From an uncultured Lachnospiraceae bacterium (lineage in GTDB: Bacteria; Bacillota; Clostridia; Lachnospirales; Lachnospiraceae), in the NCBI GenBank assembly GCA_910587295.1, contig CAJULP010000111.1, positions 1-36,341 of the forward strand: 36,341 nt of DNA, in the 5' to 3' direction. Numbering within the stretch: the stretch's first letter is position 1; each line of letters opens with the position of its first letter. The translations under genes and the position numbers were made by a program. A model generated the notes under the pieces. That model had not been told where the DNA came from, did not search any database, and was given only the letters and a program-made list of their open reading frames with translations. Positions 25,196 to 33,724 of the stretch are shown here, piece after piece.

Positions 25196-26143
25196 ATGAA
25201 ACACACCAGCTCGAAACCAAGGACAAAGCAGAACTGTTTTCAGGCTGCCTGCAGATATATATGGAGATACAAATATCTATATCTTCTCCTTGTACCCGCC
25301 GTTTTATATTTTTTAATCTTCCATTACATTCCCATGTATGGTGTCATCATTTCCTTTAAAGATTACAGTTTTAAAAAAGGGATTTTAGGCAGCGACTGGG
25401 TAGGATTTGAAAACTTCATATATATGTTCAAACTAAATGATTTTTACCGTGTGTTCCGAAATTCTTTTTTCCTTAGTTTCCTTCGTCTGGTATTTGAATT
25501 TCCGGTACCCATCATAATTGCTCTGCTGCTGAATGAAATTAGCAGCAAACGTTTTAAAAAACTTACCCAGACCGCTATCTATCTGCCGCATTTTATTTCC
25601 TGGGCTGTGATCGGCGGTATTTTGGTCAACTTCCTTTCCCCTACCTGGGGAGTTGTAAACAATATCATCCAGTCACTGGGATTTGAACCGATTTTTTTCC
25701 TTGGAAATCCTAAGTATTTCCGGCCTACGGCAGTCGTTTCTTCTATATGGAAAGAAGCCGGCTGGGGAACCATTATCTATCTTGCCGCAATTACCGGTAT
25801 AGACATGGAGCAGTATGAGGCTGCTACCGTGGACGGGGCAAACCGCTGGCAGAGGCTGATATACATCACACTGCCTAATATCAAGACCACGATCATCCTG
25901 ATGCTGATCCTGCGCATGGGCAGTATCATGTCCAATGGCTTTGAACAGATTTTTACTTTACAGAACACACAAAACCTGTCTGTCTCCGAAGTTTTTGAGA
26001 CCTACACCTACCGTGTGGGACTCCTGGGCGGGCGATTCTCATTTGCCACCACTGTAGGATTGTTCGCATCGGTCATCAGTATGATCTTCCTGCTGACCAC
26101 AAACTTTATCTCCAAGAAGATGGGCGAAGAAACTATATTCTAA
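25196..26143 (+). CDS. LplB-type ABC sugar transporter permease
   Basis: The 315-residue membrane protein belongs to the LplB/YteP type that imports complex oligosaccharides such as those from rhamnogalacturonan. Six helices can be drawn from about residue 28 onward. The inner-membrane EAA loop reads E-A-A-T-V-D-G-A-N-R-W-Q-R-L-I-Y-I-T-L-P. The RBS is AAAGGATGG. It is the first gene of the plus-strand operon and lacks a partner ATPase here; in Firmicutes such transporters share the multitask ATPase MsmX/MsmK encoded elsewhere. Confidence 0.92.
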   Translation: MKHTSSKPRTKQNCFQAACRYIWRYKYLYLLLVPAVLYFLIFHYIPMYGVIISFKDYSFKKGILGSDWVGFENFIYMFKLNDFYRVFRNSFFLSFLRLVFEFPVPIIIALLLNEISSKRFKKLTQTAIYLPHFISWAVIGGILVNFLSPTWGVVNNIIQSLGFEPIFFLGNPKYFRPTAVVSSIWKEAGWGTIIYLAAITGIDMEQYEAATVDGANRWQRLIYITLPNIKTTIILMLILRMGSIMSNGFEQIFTLQNTQNLSVSEVFETYTYRVGLLGGRFSFATTVGLFASVISMIFLLTTNFISKKMGEETIF

Positions 26144-26163
26144 TTGAAAGGAGGCAGGCTGCC

Positions 26164-27066
26164 ATGACCGCCCACGCAAAACGTTCAAAAAAAGTAAAAC
26201 ACTCATTAGGAGACCGGATATTTTCTGTTTTTAATCATATTCTTTTAGGATTTTTGGCACTGGCATGCATCTTCCCGCTATTTTATGTGTTTATGTATTC
26301 CATCACACCCTACAATGAATATCTGGCAAATCCCCTGCGGCTTTTCCCGCCGGAGATCACGCTGACGGCTTATAAAGAATTACTCACCTTTCCGCTGATG
26401 AAGACAGGCTATTTTTCTACCTTGTTTGTTACGGTGATCGGTACCGCCCTTAACATTTTCCTTCTGTGCATTACGGCATACCCATTATCTAAAAGGAATT
26501 TAAAGGGCCGCAATATCATTATGGCATTGATCACCTTTACCATGTTTTTTAACGGCGGCATGATCCCGAATTACATGCTGGTGCGTGAGCTTCACTTACT
26601 GGACACCTATTGGGCATTGATTTTCCCCGGGGCAATCAGCGCATACAACCTGATCCTGATGCGGAATTTTGTGTCCGCCATCCCATCAAGCTTAGAGGAA
26701 GCCGCCTATATCGACGGGGCAAATGAACTGCAGATTTTGGGGCGTGTCATTGTTCCCCTGTGCAAGCCTGCCATAGCAACCTTCACACTCTTCCACGCTG
26801 TGGGCCATTGGAACTCCTACTTTAATGCGACCATGTATATCAATGACCGCAATAAATGGCCGCTCATGTTGATCGTCCGGGAAATGGTAGCCGAAAGCGG
26901 CACCAACATGGTGCACCAGTCGGCCACCGTTATGGAAGACCTTGCACAGCCCTTTACTTTACAGATGGCCGTGATTATTTTTACAATCATTCCCATTTTA
27001 TGCGTGTACCCTTTTGTGCAAAAATATTTTATGCAGGGCATGCTCATGGGGTCTGTAAAAGGATGA
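26164..27066 (+). CDS. LplC/YtcP-type ABC sugar transporter permease
   Basis: The 300-residue protein is the second permease of the transporter. It has six helices starting near residue 25, and its EAA loop reads E-E-A-A-Y-I-D-G-A-N-E-L-Q-I-L. The C-terminal hydrophobic segment ends in the usual F-M-Q-G-M-L-M-G-S-V-K-G. A GGAGG RBS lies in the 20-base gap after the first permease gene, so the two are co-transcribed. Both permeases should form the membrane channel used by the lipoprotein encoded next. Confidence 0.93.
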   Translation: MTAHAKRSKKVKHSLGDRIFSVFNHILLGFLALACIFPLFYVFMYSITPYNEYLANPLRLFPPEITLTAYKELLTFPLMKTGYFSTLFVTVIGTALNIFLLCITAYPLSKRNLKGRNIIMALITFTMFFNGGMIPNYMLVRELHLLDTYWALIFPGAISAYNLILMRNFVSAIPSSLEEAAYIDGANELQILGRVIVPLCKPAIATFTLFHAVGHWNSYFNATMYINDRNKWPLMLIVREMVAESGTNMVHQSATVMEDLAQPFTLQMAVIIFTIIPILCVYPFVQKYFMQGMLMGSVKG

Positions 27067-27150
27067 TTTTGAAACTTTAACCTCGTATCATTCTGCCATT
27101 CAATGTGCAGTGATAATAAAACCTACAAAAAAAGAAAGAGAGGATGTAAC

Positions 27151-28785
27151 ATGAAAAAACGCATTATATCATTATTACTTTCCGTGTCCATGCTGATGGC
27201 ATCACTTTCAGCCTGTGCGCCCGCTTCTTCCCCTGAGGAAAAAGCTCCTGCCAGCGAAGATGCCGACAATTCCCAGACTGCTGCCAATGAGGATGCGCCT
27301 GCGGAAAACACCTCTGACGTCTCCGCCGAAGAAGATGCGGCAGCGTCTGAAATGGATACTTCACCAATCACCATTTCCGTTTTAAACCGTGTAAACGCAG
27401 AGATTGTTTTTGATGATAACCCTATGCTTAAAGCCGTGGAAGAAAAGACCGGCGTCACACTGGAAATTGAAGCGCCGCCCATCAGCAACTACACTGACCG
27501 TTTACAGCTTACCATGGCTTCCGGTGAACTTCCTGACCTGATCTATACTTGGGATTTTGACCAAAAATATGAGAAATGGGCAAATGACGGACTGATTCTC
27601 CCCTTAGATGAATACATTGGGAATTACCCAAACCTGATGGCTAACCTTAACGAATCGCAATTCAATATGGCACGTGTGGGCGGCAGCGACGGACAGCTCT
27701 ATGCCATTCCCCGTGCGCACACCGAAGCGACCTGGGGCGTAATTGCCAATCAGGAATGGCTTGATAAGCTTGGGGTAAGTATGCCAACCACCCAGGAAGA
27801 AATATATGAATATGCTAAATTAGTGAAAACCAAAGATCCGGACGGTAATGGTAAGGATGATACCTTCCTATTCTCCCCCACCGGCCTTTGGACAGACTGC
27901 TGGCTTGTATTTTCCTTCCTCCCCTTCTCCTTGCAGCATGCCGCACCTTACCTTCCCGACCGTGATGGCGAATATAAGATCAAAGAAAAAATGGATGGCT
28001 ACATGCCTTACTTGACCTTTATGCGGCAGCTCTATGAAGAAGGCCTTATGGATCCGGAATGGTTCACCAACAAATATTATGACGACCGCACCAAATTCAA
28101 GCAGAACCGTGTTGCCCTTCTCCATGGCGGCGCAACAACTATCACCGAATTTGCAGTACAGGATGTTCCTAACGCAACCGAAATTTACAAATTTTATCCT
28201 GCCATCAAGGGCGATAATGACGCAAAACCCCGAAATGAAGCTGCTGCTTCCACATGGGGCGGCTGGATGATCAGTGCTGATGTTGACGAGGCAAAGCTGA
28301 CACGCATCCTTTCTTTCCTTGATTGGGCTAACGGTGAAGAAGGTTTTGTAACCATTGCAGCCGGAGTGGAAGGCATTGACTATGATTCTTATGATCTGGA
28401 AAAACGTGAACTGATCGTCACGGAAGAGCAGCAGGTAAACCGTACCGCCCATGTCAGCGGCTACATGAACTTTGCCAACACCTACCAGGGTCAGCCCCTC
28501 TCCCTTGCAAACACACCGGAACTCAACGAATACTGCTTAAACGCCATTACAGATTACAAAGCAGCGGTAGACTGGATCGATATCCCTGCAGTAAAATGCC
28601 CTGAAATTGATAACTGGGCTTCCGAAAACCCGGATATCGCCACCCAGAAAGAACAGATGGAAGTCAGCTATGTGGTAGGTGAAACCTCTAAGGAAGATTT
28701 TGAAGCTTTCCTGAATGATATTTACTTCCCTTCTGTTGCCGATGCGGAACAAGCATACATCGAAATCATGAATAACTATAAGTAG
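27151..28785 (+). CDS. Extracellular solute-binding lipoprotein (LplA/YtcQ-like)
   Basis: I start this at ATG 27151 (AGAGAGGATG upstream), which gives 544 residues with a lipoprotein signal: K-K-R-I-I, a hydrophobic core, and the lipobox L19-S20-A21-C22. An acidic, Ser/Thr/Ala-rich linker (about 23-75) holds the domain off the membrane. The rest is a type I family binding protein of the LplA kind, with a typical V-N-R and N-P-M-L-K-A-V-E-E-K-T-G at the start of the first lobe. It captures the oligosaccharide outside the cell and hands it to the two permeases. Size and neighbourhood fit a large-oligosaccharide importer. Confidence 0.92.
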   Translation: MKKRIISLLLSVSMLMASLSACAPASSPEEKAPASEDADNSQTAANEDAPAENTSDVSAEEDAAASEMDTSPITISVLNRVNAEIVFDDNPMLKAVEEKTGVTLEIEAPPISNYTDRLQLTMASGELPDLIYTWDFDQKYEKWANDGLILPLDEYIGNYPNLMANLNESQFNMARVGGSDGQLYAIPRAHTEATWGVIANQEWLDKLGVSMPTTQEEIYEYAKLVKTKDPDGNGKDDTFLFSPTGLWTDCWLVFSFLPFSLQHAAPYLPDRDGEYKIKEKMDGYMPYLTFMRQLYEEGLMDPEWFTNKYYDDRTKFKQNRVALLHGGATTITEFAVQDVPNATEIYKFYPAIKGDNDAKPRNEAAASTWGGWMISADVDEAKLTRILSFLDWANGEEGFVTIAAGVEGIDYDSYDLEKRELIVTEEQQVNRTAHVSGYMNFANTYQGQPLSLANTPELNEYCLNAITDYKAAVDWIDIPAVKCPEIDNWASENPDIATQKEQMEVSYVVGETSKEDFEAFLNDIYFPSVADAEQAYIEIMNNYK

Positions 28786-28795
28786 AGAGAATACT

Positions 28796-29800
28796 ATGAA
28801 TATCAGAGAACAATTTCACGCCATTATGAGCGGACAGCCTTCCGATGGCATGCCGGTGATGGAATGGGCCTACTGGTGGGATAAAACCCTGGATCTATGG
28901 CATGCTCAGGGCCTGCCTCAAGGGCTGGACGATGTGCAGATGCAGGATTACTTTGGCCTTGCGCATCACAAACAGTTCTGGCTTGCCCACAAAGCAAAGG
29001 GCTGCCCTGCCGATACTTCCCATGGCAGCGGCATTATCACCGATGAAGAAGATTATAACAAGGTGCGTGACTATCTGCTTCCGCAAGACGCCGTGGCCCG
29101 CTTAGGGCCACAGCTAAATGCGTTACGCCCCCGCCATGAAAATGGAGAACTTCTGATTTGGTATACATTAGATGGATTTTTCTGGTGGCCCCGGGTTTTA
29201 TTTGGGATTGAGAACCATTTTTATTCCTTTTATGACTATCCTGAACTTTATCACCACATTTGTGATGAACTGGTCACCTGGCAGATCCGGATGGTTGACG
29301 AGATTGCACAATATGTCAAGCCGGATTTTATGACCATTGCGGAAGACATGAGCTATAACCACGGACCCATGCTTTCCAAAGAGCTGTTCGATGAGTTTCT
29401 TCTTCCTTATTACCGCCGTCTCATACCCGAGATTAAAAAACACGGCACTTATGTATTTATTGATTCGGACGGCAATATCACCAGTGCGGTTCCCTGGTTT
29501 ATCGAAGCCGGCATTGATGGAATCCTTCCTTTAGAAAGACAATCCGGAGTGGACGTCGCAAAAATCCGGGAATTATACCCTGATTTCCTGATGATTGGCG
29601 GATTCGATAAAATGTGCATGTTCCATACACAAAAAGAGATCCGCGCGGAGATGGAACGTTTGCTTCCCACTATGCAAAAAGGCAGATTCCTTCCCGCCAT
29701 GGACCATCAGACGCCTCCTGGCACTCCCATTGAAAATTACCGCGTCTACACGGCGTTAATGAAGGAATATGGGAAACAGGTCTGTGCGGACTGTATATGA
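28796..29800 (+). CDS. URO-D-superfamily protein C (zinc motif replaced by D-S-D-G)
   Basis: The 334-residue protein is the third URO-D-superfamily member of the locus. The fold order is intact (P-V-M-E-W at 20-24, E-D-M-S-Y-N-H-G-P near 183-191, F-I-D-S-D-G-N at 221-227, I-G-G-F-D-K, then P-E-N-Y-like I-E-N-Y-R near the end). At the site where methyltransferases have H-x-C-G it has D223-S-D225-G, so it cannot bind zinc the same way. It starts 10 bases after the binding-protein gene. The TGA stop (29798-29800) lies exactly at the 3' end of a group II intron remnant, so its original last codons or downstream genes may have been lost. Confidence 0.75.
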   Translation: MNIREQFHAIMSGQPSDGMPVMEWAYWWDKTLDLWHAQGLPQGLDDVQMQDYFGLAHHKQFWLAHKAKGCPADTSHGSGIITDEEDYNKVRDYLLPQDAVARLGPQLNALRPRHENGELLIWYTLDGFFWWPRVLFGIENHFYSFYDYPELYHHICDELVTWQIRMVDEIAQYVKPDFMTIAEDMSYNHGPMLSKELFDEFLLPYYRRLIPEIKKHGTYVFIDSDGNITSAVPWFIEAGIDGILPLERQSGVDVAKIRELYPDFLMIGGFDKMCMFHTQKEIRAEMERLLPTMQKGRFLPAMDHQTPPGTPIENYRVYTALMKEYGKQVCADCI

Positions 29801-29805
29801 TCGAG

Positions 29806-29870
29806 TAGGAGGCGGTGACTAACCGCCGTCCTCTCACAGCACCGGACATACGGTTCTCGTATCCGGTGCT
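29806..29870 (-). ncRNA. Group II intron domains V and VI
   Basis: Domain V is the hairpin at 29838-29870 (AGCACCGGA...TCCGGTGCT around a GTTC-type loop with one bulged base). Domain VI is the stem at roughly 29807-29833 (AGGAGGCGGT with AACCGCCGTCCT around GACT). The linker GTGAGAG and the end CCTACTCGAT are typical of bacterial group II introns. They follow the RT stop by one base. Confidence 0.7.
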
Positions 29871-29871
29871 T

Positions 29872-30740
29872 TCAATAGTTGACATGCACAGACTGATAGG
29901 CTGTGGCTAAATCATAAAAGCCGCTGTTTATCAGTCTTTCCTTTGTCATTGCCATATTTACGGCAACTGTATGTGTTGTGTACCAGTATCCCCTGCGGCT
30001 GTTTCCAGCCTGCCACGCCAAGTCCTTTGGTGCTCCCATCTTCATTAGATTTCGCACTTTAGTTTTGGGTTTCTTCCATTGCTTCCATATACACATACGT
30101 ATTCTGTGATAGAGCCATCCATTGATGTCATCTATATTGTTCTTCATGCTCGCGATTCCATAATGGTTCAGCCATCCTCTCGCATAGACCTTGATTTTCC
30201 CAAAGCTTGGCTTGATGGACTGCACTGACCTTCGGGAAGTTAATTCTTTCAGCTTCGACTTAAACTTCTTCCATGTCTTTGCATGAACCCGGACATATAT
30301 GCCGCTTCCATTCCTTCCCAATGCAACGCCAAGGAACTTAAAATTTCGGATTGCAAACACGCTCACAGTACGGCTTTTCTCCCGGTTGACTGTTAATTTC
30401 AGCTTTCCCTCAAGGTACTTTGTACTGCTCTCGAAAAGTCTTTCCGATGCCCGTTTACTCTTTCCAGAAGTACAATGTCATCTGCATATCGAATGCTCGG
30501 GACTCCTCTCTTTAGAAACTCCTGGTCAAACTCGTTGAGGTAGATATTCGCCAGTAATGGAGATAGATTCCCGCCCTGTGGCGAACCTTCCTCTGTGTTG
30601 ATGACCACTCCGTTTTCCATGACTCCACTTTTCAGGTATCGCTTAATCAGCTGTACTACCCGCTCATCCTTTGCATTCTTCCGAAGAAGGTTGATAAATA
30701 TTTCGTGATTGAGTGTGTCAAAGTATTTCGATAAGTCCAC
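29872..30740 (-). pseudogene. Group II intron reverse transcriptase/maturase, N-terminus lost and frameshifted
   Basis: The frame from 30740 downward reads V-D-L-S-K-Y-F-D-T-L-N-H-E, then the RT motifs G-S-P-Q-G-G-N-L-S-P-L-L and R-Y-A-D-D-I-V-L-L. A single missing base near 30463/30464 then shifts the frame: relatives read L-A-K-S-K-R-A-S-E-R-L-L, here L-E-R-V-N-G. The protein resumes in another frame to 29872 with L-T-V-N-R-E-K-S-R-T, the intron-maturase thumb and group-II-specific C-terminus, ending Y-Q-S-V-H-V-N-Y. The N-terminal RT domains 0-1 are gone. Upstream of 30740 the sequence is unrelated or too degraded to assign. Confidence 0.8.
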
Positions 30741-30790
30741 ACGCCAGCATAAACAGGAAAACCGGAACAAGCGGAAGCCCAAGTAAAATC

Positions 30791-30853
30791 GGTTTGCCGG
30801 CTATCACCAGCGCCATACACCTTCCTGACGCCCCCACACTTCAAAATCTCCAT
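30791..30853 (-). pseudogene. MacB-type ABC transporter ATPase, first 21 codons only
   Basis: ATG at 30853 with a strong AAAGGAG upstream opens M-E-I-L-K-C-G-G-V-R-K-V-Y-G-A-G-D-S-R-Q-T, the standard N-terminus of MacB/LolD-like ATPases that follow a VanRS-like two-component pair. The family would continue A-L-D-x-I-S-F and reach Walker A about 15 residues later; instead the sequence runs into the intron remnant. In the overlapping frame 30780-30820 a hydrophobic stretch (A-G-K-P-I-L-L-G-L-P-L-V-P-V-F-L-F-M-L-A) looks like the tail of an FtsX-type permease, so a deletion may have fused ATPase and permease ends. Confidence 0.6.
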
Positions 30854-30923
30854 TTTAGTCTTCTCCTTTCATCTGCCAACATACGCTTTTACAACATCCA
30901 GTATAACAAATGAAAATTACAAC

Positions 30924-32108
30924 TCAGTGACTATAAAAGCGAATTTCAAAAAGTGCGCCGCCGTCAGGTTTATTTTTTGCCCCTATGGTTCCGTTCTGGC
31001 TTTCTATTATCTCTTTTGACAAAGCCAGTCCGATTCCGATCCCACTCTCACATGCATTTTTCCCCCGATAAAAACGTTCAAAAATGTGAGGAATATCTTC
31101 TTTGGCAAATCCTTCCCCATCATCCCAGATCAGGATTTCCGTATAAAGCGGATTCTGTGTATAGGAACAATGGATCCTCCCCCCAGGATTATGCTCTATG
31201 CAGTTTTTCATCAGATTCATGACTGCCTCCATAGTCCAGTCCAGATCTGCTATGATCAACATCTCGCCTTGTTCCGGTACATCAATAAAAGTTCGGGAAT
31301 CCGCAGACAACTCCTGCAGGTTATCCGCCGCAAGCACGAGAAGAGTAAAGACATCCACCTCATCCCTTTGTAATTGTAATGTTCCAGCGTCAATCCTGGA
31401 TAAGATCAGCAGTACCTCCTCAAACCGGGCCAGCCGTAAAAGCTGTTTTTCCACCTGTTCCAGATGTTTATTGTCCATATCCTGCTTCATCATCTGAACG
31501 GAAAGGGAAATGGCAGTGATCGGCGTTTTAATCTGATGAGCGATATTGGACAGGTTCTCCGCAAAATCGTTCCTTGCCTGCACTGCCATATCCTTCGTCT
31601 GATAAAGAAATGTCACTGTTTTATAGATTTCATCCTCCAGTTTGGAAAAATCATCCTCCCCGGAAGTAGACAAAATAGCGGCCTTTCCGGTATTTGCCTG
31701 TTCCAGATATTCTGCCATAGTCCGAATCCGTATGGCCTCCATTTTATTCCGATACCAAAAAGTAAAGATGAACAACAGGAGTCCTGTCAGAAACCCCACT
31801 ACCGCAAACAACACATTCTGCCCGCAGAAAGAACCGGAAAAATCACAGACACGGTATCCCAACGCAGATAACAAATCCTCTTTAGCGGCAGGCTCAGGAT
31901 CTCCTTTCGTATATTCCTTTAATGCTGCAGAAATGATCTTTTTGGTTTCCGGCTCCTGCCCCACGATTTCACCACAGATCGCATTTAACAAATGAAACTG
32001 AAGCCGGCTGTAATGGCAAGAAGCAAGCAGGACAGAAACAGCCGCAACAGCCAGGCTGACGGATACCACAAATCCAAATGTGGCCAGCATATTTTTTTGT
32101 CCGCTCAT
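30924..32108 (-). CDS. VanS-like sensor histidine kinase
   Basis: The 394-residue kinase has two membrane helices (about 9-30 and 99-118) flanking a roughly 70-residue external sensor, the H-box with H191 (N-I-A-H-Q-I-K-T-P-I), an N-box (N-L-M-K-N-C-I-E-H), G1 (I-W-D-D-G-E-G-F) and G2 (G-I-G-I-G-L-A-L-S). I chose the ATG at 32108 because GGAGG lies seven bases upstream; it overlaps the regulator stop (ATGA, 32105-32108). Kinases of this type usually sit ahead of an ABC ATPase-permease pair that they regulate. Here that ATPase gene is broken, so the kinase now has no obvious output transporter at this site. Confidence 0.88.
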   Translation of the reverse strand: MSGQKNMLATFGFVVSVSLAVAAVSVLLASCHYSRLQFHLLNAICGEIVGQEPETKKIISAALKEYTKGDPEPAAKEDLLSALGYRVCDFSGSFCGQNVLFAVVGFLTGLLLFIFTFWYRNKMEAIRIRTMAEYLEQANTGKAAILSTSGEDDFSKLEDEIYKTVTFLYQTKDMAVQARNDFAENLSNIAHQIKTPITAISLSVQMMKQDMDNKHLEQVEKQLLRLARFEEVLLILSRIDAGTLQLQRDEVDVFTLLVLAADNLQELSADSRTFIDVPEQGEMLIIADLDWTMEAVMNLMKNCIEHNPGGRIHCSYTQNPLYTEILIWDDGEGFAKEDIPHIFERFYRGKNACESGIGIGLALSKEIIESQNGTIGAKNKPDGGALFEIRFYSH

Positions 32109-32776
32109 AGGGTATCCTCCATACGGTAACCTACACTTCTGACTGTTTTCAGGCACTCCGGCTGGCAGAGTTTATCCCGAAGCCGTTTCATGGTAACCGT
32201 TAATGTATTATTGTTCACATAATTTCCATTTACATCCCATACCTGTTCCAGTATTTTTTCCCTGGTAACTGTCTTTCCCTTATTCCGCATCAGGTATAAA
32301 AGCAGCTGATATTCCGCTTCACTTAAGGGTATTTCCTCCGATTGGCAGGAAACGGTATGGCGGTTTAGATCCATCCTGATTCCATCACAGGAAAGATATT
32401 GCTCTGCCACATTACCGGTTCTGCGAAGCAATGCCAGAATCCGAAAATACAATATTTCCAGCTCAAAAGGCTTCACAATATAGTCATCCGCACCGTTCCC
32501 AAAACCCGAAACAATATCCGCACAATCTCCGCGGACAGTAAGAAAAATAACGGGAAGCTCCTTCCAGTTCCTGCGAATCCACCGACACAAATCCTCCCCA
32601 TGTCCGTCCGGCATGTTCCAGTCCAGCAAAACAAGAGTTGGAACATGCTTCATGAATGCCTGCCTTGCCTGTGCAAGTGTGGCACAGATTGTCACCTTAA
32701 AGTTTTTCTGTTCCAGATATTCCTTTACAATCCATGCAATACCCGAATCATCTTCAATATAATACAGATCGATCAT
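32105..32776 (-). CDS. VanR-like response regulator (OmpR/PhoB family)
   Basis: The 223-residue protein has a receiver domain (E8-D9-D10, phosphoacceptor D52 in L-L-D-W-N-M-P, Lys in V-K-P-F-E) and a winged-helix DNA-binding domain (S-E-A-E-Y-Q-L-L-L-Y-L; N-N-N-T-L-T-V-T-M-K-R-L-R-D-K-L). The RBS is GACGGGGAGC, close to the ATG. It overlaps the kinase gene by four bases, so they act as one pair. The likely output was the ABC ATPase gene starting at 30853 and its lost permease. No promoter could be assigned with confidence. Confidence 0.9.
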   Translation of the reverse strand: MIDLYYIEDDSGIAWIVKEYLEQKNFKVTICATLAQARQAFMKHVPTLVLLDWNMPDGHGEDLCRWIRRNWKELPVIFLTVRGDCADIVSGFGNGADDYIVKPFELEILYFRILALLRRTGNVAEQYLSCDGIRMDLNRHTVSCQSEEIPLSEAEYQLLLYLMRNKGKTVTREKILEQVWDVNGNYVNNNTLTVTMKRLRDKLCQPECLKTVRSVGYRMEDTL

Positions 32777-33222
32777 GACAGCTCCCCGTCCTTTCTTACC
32801 ACTACATCTTTAATTCTCTTTGTTCATGCCAGGTGATCATAGGTAAAACAAAAAATCGGAAAATCGGAGTTTTTGAGAAGTGCGGATCGGATTTGAACCG
32901 GTGAATCAGGGTGTTGCTAACGTATACCACTACTTCTTCAAACCCTTATTTTATCACGGTTCCAGCCGTCTGCCGCCTATCTTCCCGTACCCGGCGGTTA
33001 ATTTGCGGAAATTTCTGTGTCAGACGAAACGGTTTAATCTGACATATTATAAATAACAATCTTATAATCTCCAATAAAACTATTACAATGGTAATAACGA
33101 TCACAAGACATTTTCTTTTTCAGCCCAATGCTCCTTTCAAATTCCCTATTTGTCGTTGCTTTATTATATATTCGTTTTTCCAAAAATGAAAGCGATTTCT
33201 TATGATTGTAATGGGGTATGGT
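32777..33222. other. Intergenic stretch with a decayed tRNA-like segment
   Basis: No gene is supported here. On the minus strand 32879-32945 contains GGTTCAAATCC followed by GATCCGCAC, which resembles a tRNA T-loop and acceptor end, but the T-stem has a mismatch and no anticodon arm or proper 5' acceptor strand can be drawn. It may be a relic of a tRNA or of an attachment site. The rest is AT-rich without hairpin terminators. Confidence 0.3.
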
Positions 33223-33618
33223 TCATAGAAACAGCCCTGTCTTTGTAAGGACCGTATAGCTTCCCAGCGCCGCCACATCCTCCAACGCAATCTTTCCGGC
33301 CATATCCCTGTCACTTGTATCCTTCGGTAACCTCCCATAGACAGCAAAACTTTTTCCGGCTGTAGAAAGCAGCATTTTAATCCATTTGCTGTGTGCTGCA
33401 TTCTGGATGCTGTGGAATGATCAGCAGCACATGGAGGACAAATACATTCTCCTGTGTCTCTATGCTCATGGCGCCTCCATATAGGTTACGGCTTCCTCCA
33501 CATACTGGTTCAGGGAATGTTCCTGCTGCTCCAGCAGTGAAAAAGGACGCCGCCTGTTCCCATATGTAAAAGCCCTTACATATTCTTCATATACTGCAGA
33601 ACAACACCGGAAAACTCC
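33223..33618 (-). pseudogene. Two degraded minus-strand coding fragments, family unknown
   Basis: The frame 33618 to 33466 reads A-V-Y-E-E-Y-V-R-A-F-T-Y-G-N-R-R-R-P-F-S and then E-H-S-L-N-Q-Y-V-E-E-A-V-T-Y-M-E-A-P-stop. An overlapping ATGA would start M-S-I-E-T-Q-E-N-V-F-V-L-H-V-L-L, but this soon meets a stop. The frame 33420 to 33223 continues protein-like (K-W-I-K-M-L-L-S-T-A-G-K-S-F-A-V-Y-G-R-L) and ends T-V-L-T-K-T-G-L-F-L. I do not recognise either. They look like the ends of two adjacent small genes with at least one frameshift. Bases 33619-33724 hold nothing else I can support. Confidence 0.35.
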
Positions 33619-33724
33619 TTACCCCGCAGCCATGATATCATCATTGCCTAAAAAACATTTTCTGTTGCCGCAAAATGCTGTGTAAAATCCAATCTATCAC
33701 TCAGAATATTTCACCAAGTTAAAT

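Larger units (their letters stand above)
29801..30740 (-). mobile_element. 5'-truncated group II intron remnant
   Basis: The minus strand carries, in order, a truncated intron-encoded reverse transcriptase, a domain V hairpin and a domain VI-like hairpin, ending ...CTACTCGA at 29801. The usual 5' ribozyme half (domains I-IV before the ORF, GTGYG start) and the first part of the protein are missing. On the left it abuts the URO-D-C stop directly, and on the right it joins a broken ABC ATPase gene. It cannot splice. Confidence 0.75.

Noticed and set aside
32879..32945. tRNA gene on the minus strand
   Set aside because: T-loop-like GGTTCAAATCC is present, but the T-stem is mismatched and no anticodon arm or matching 5' acceptor strand can be folded. 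Kept only as a possible relic.
33120..33401. 93-residue ORF on the minus strand
   Set aside because: Its Trp/Arg-rich translation looks like a shadow; the more protein-like frame is the shifted one reported at 33223-33420.
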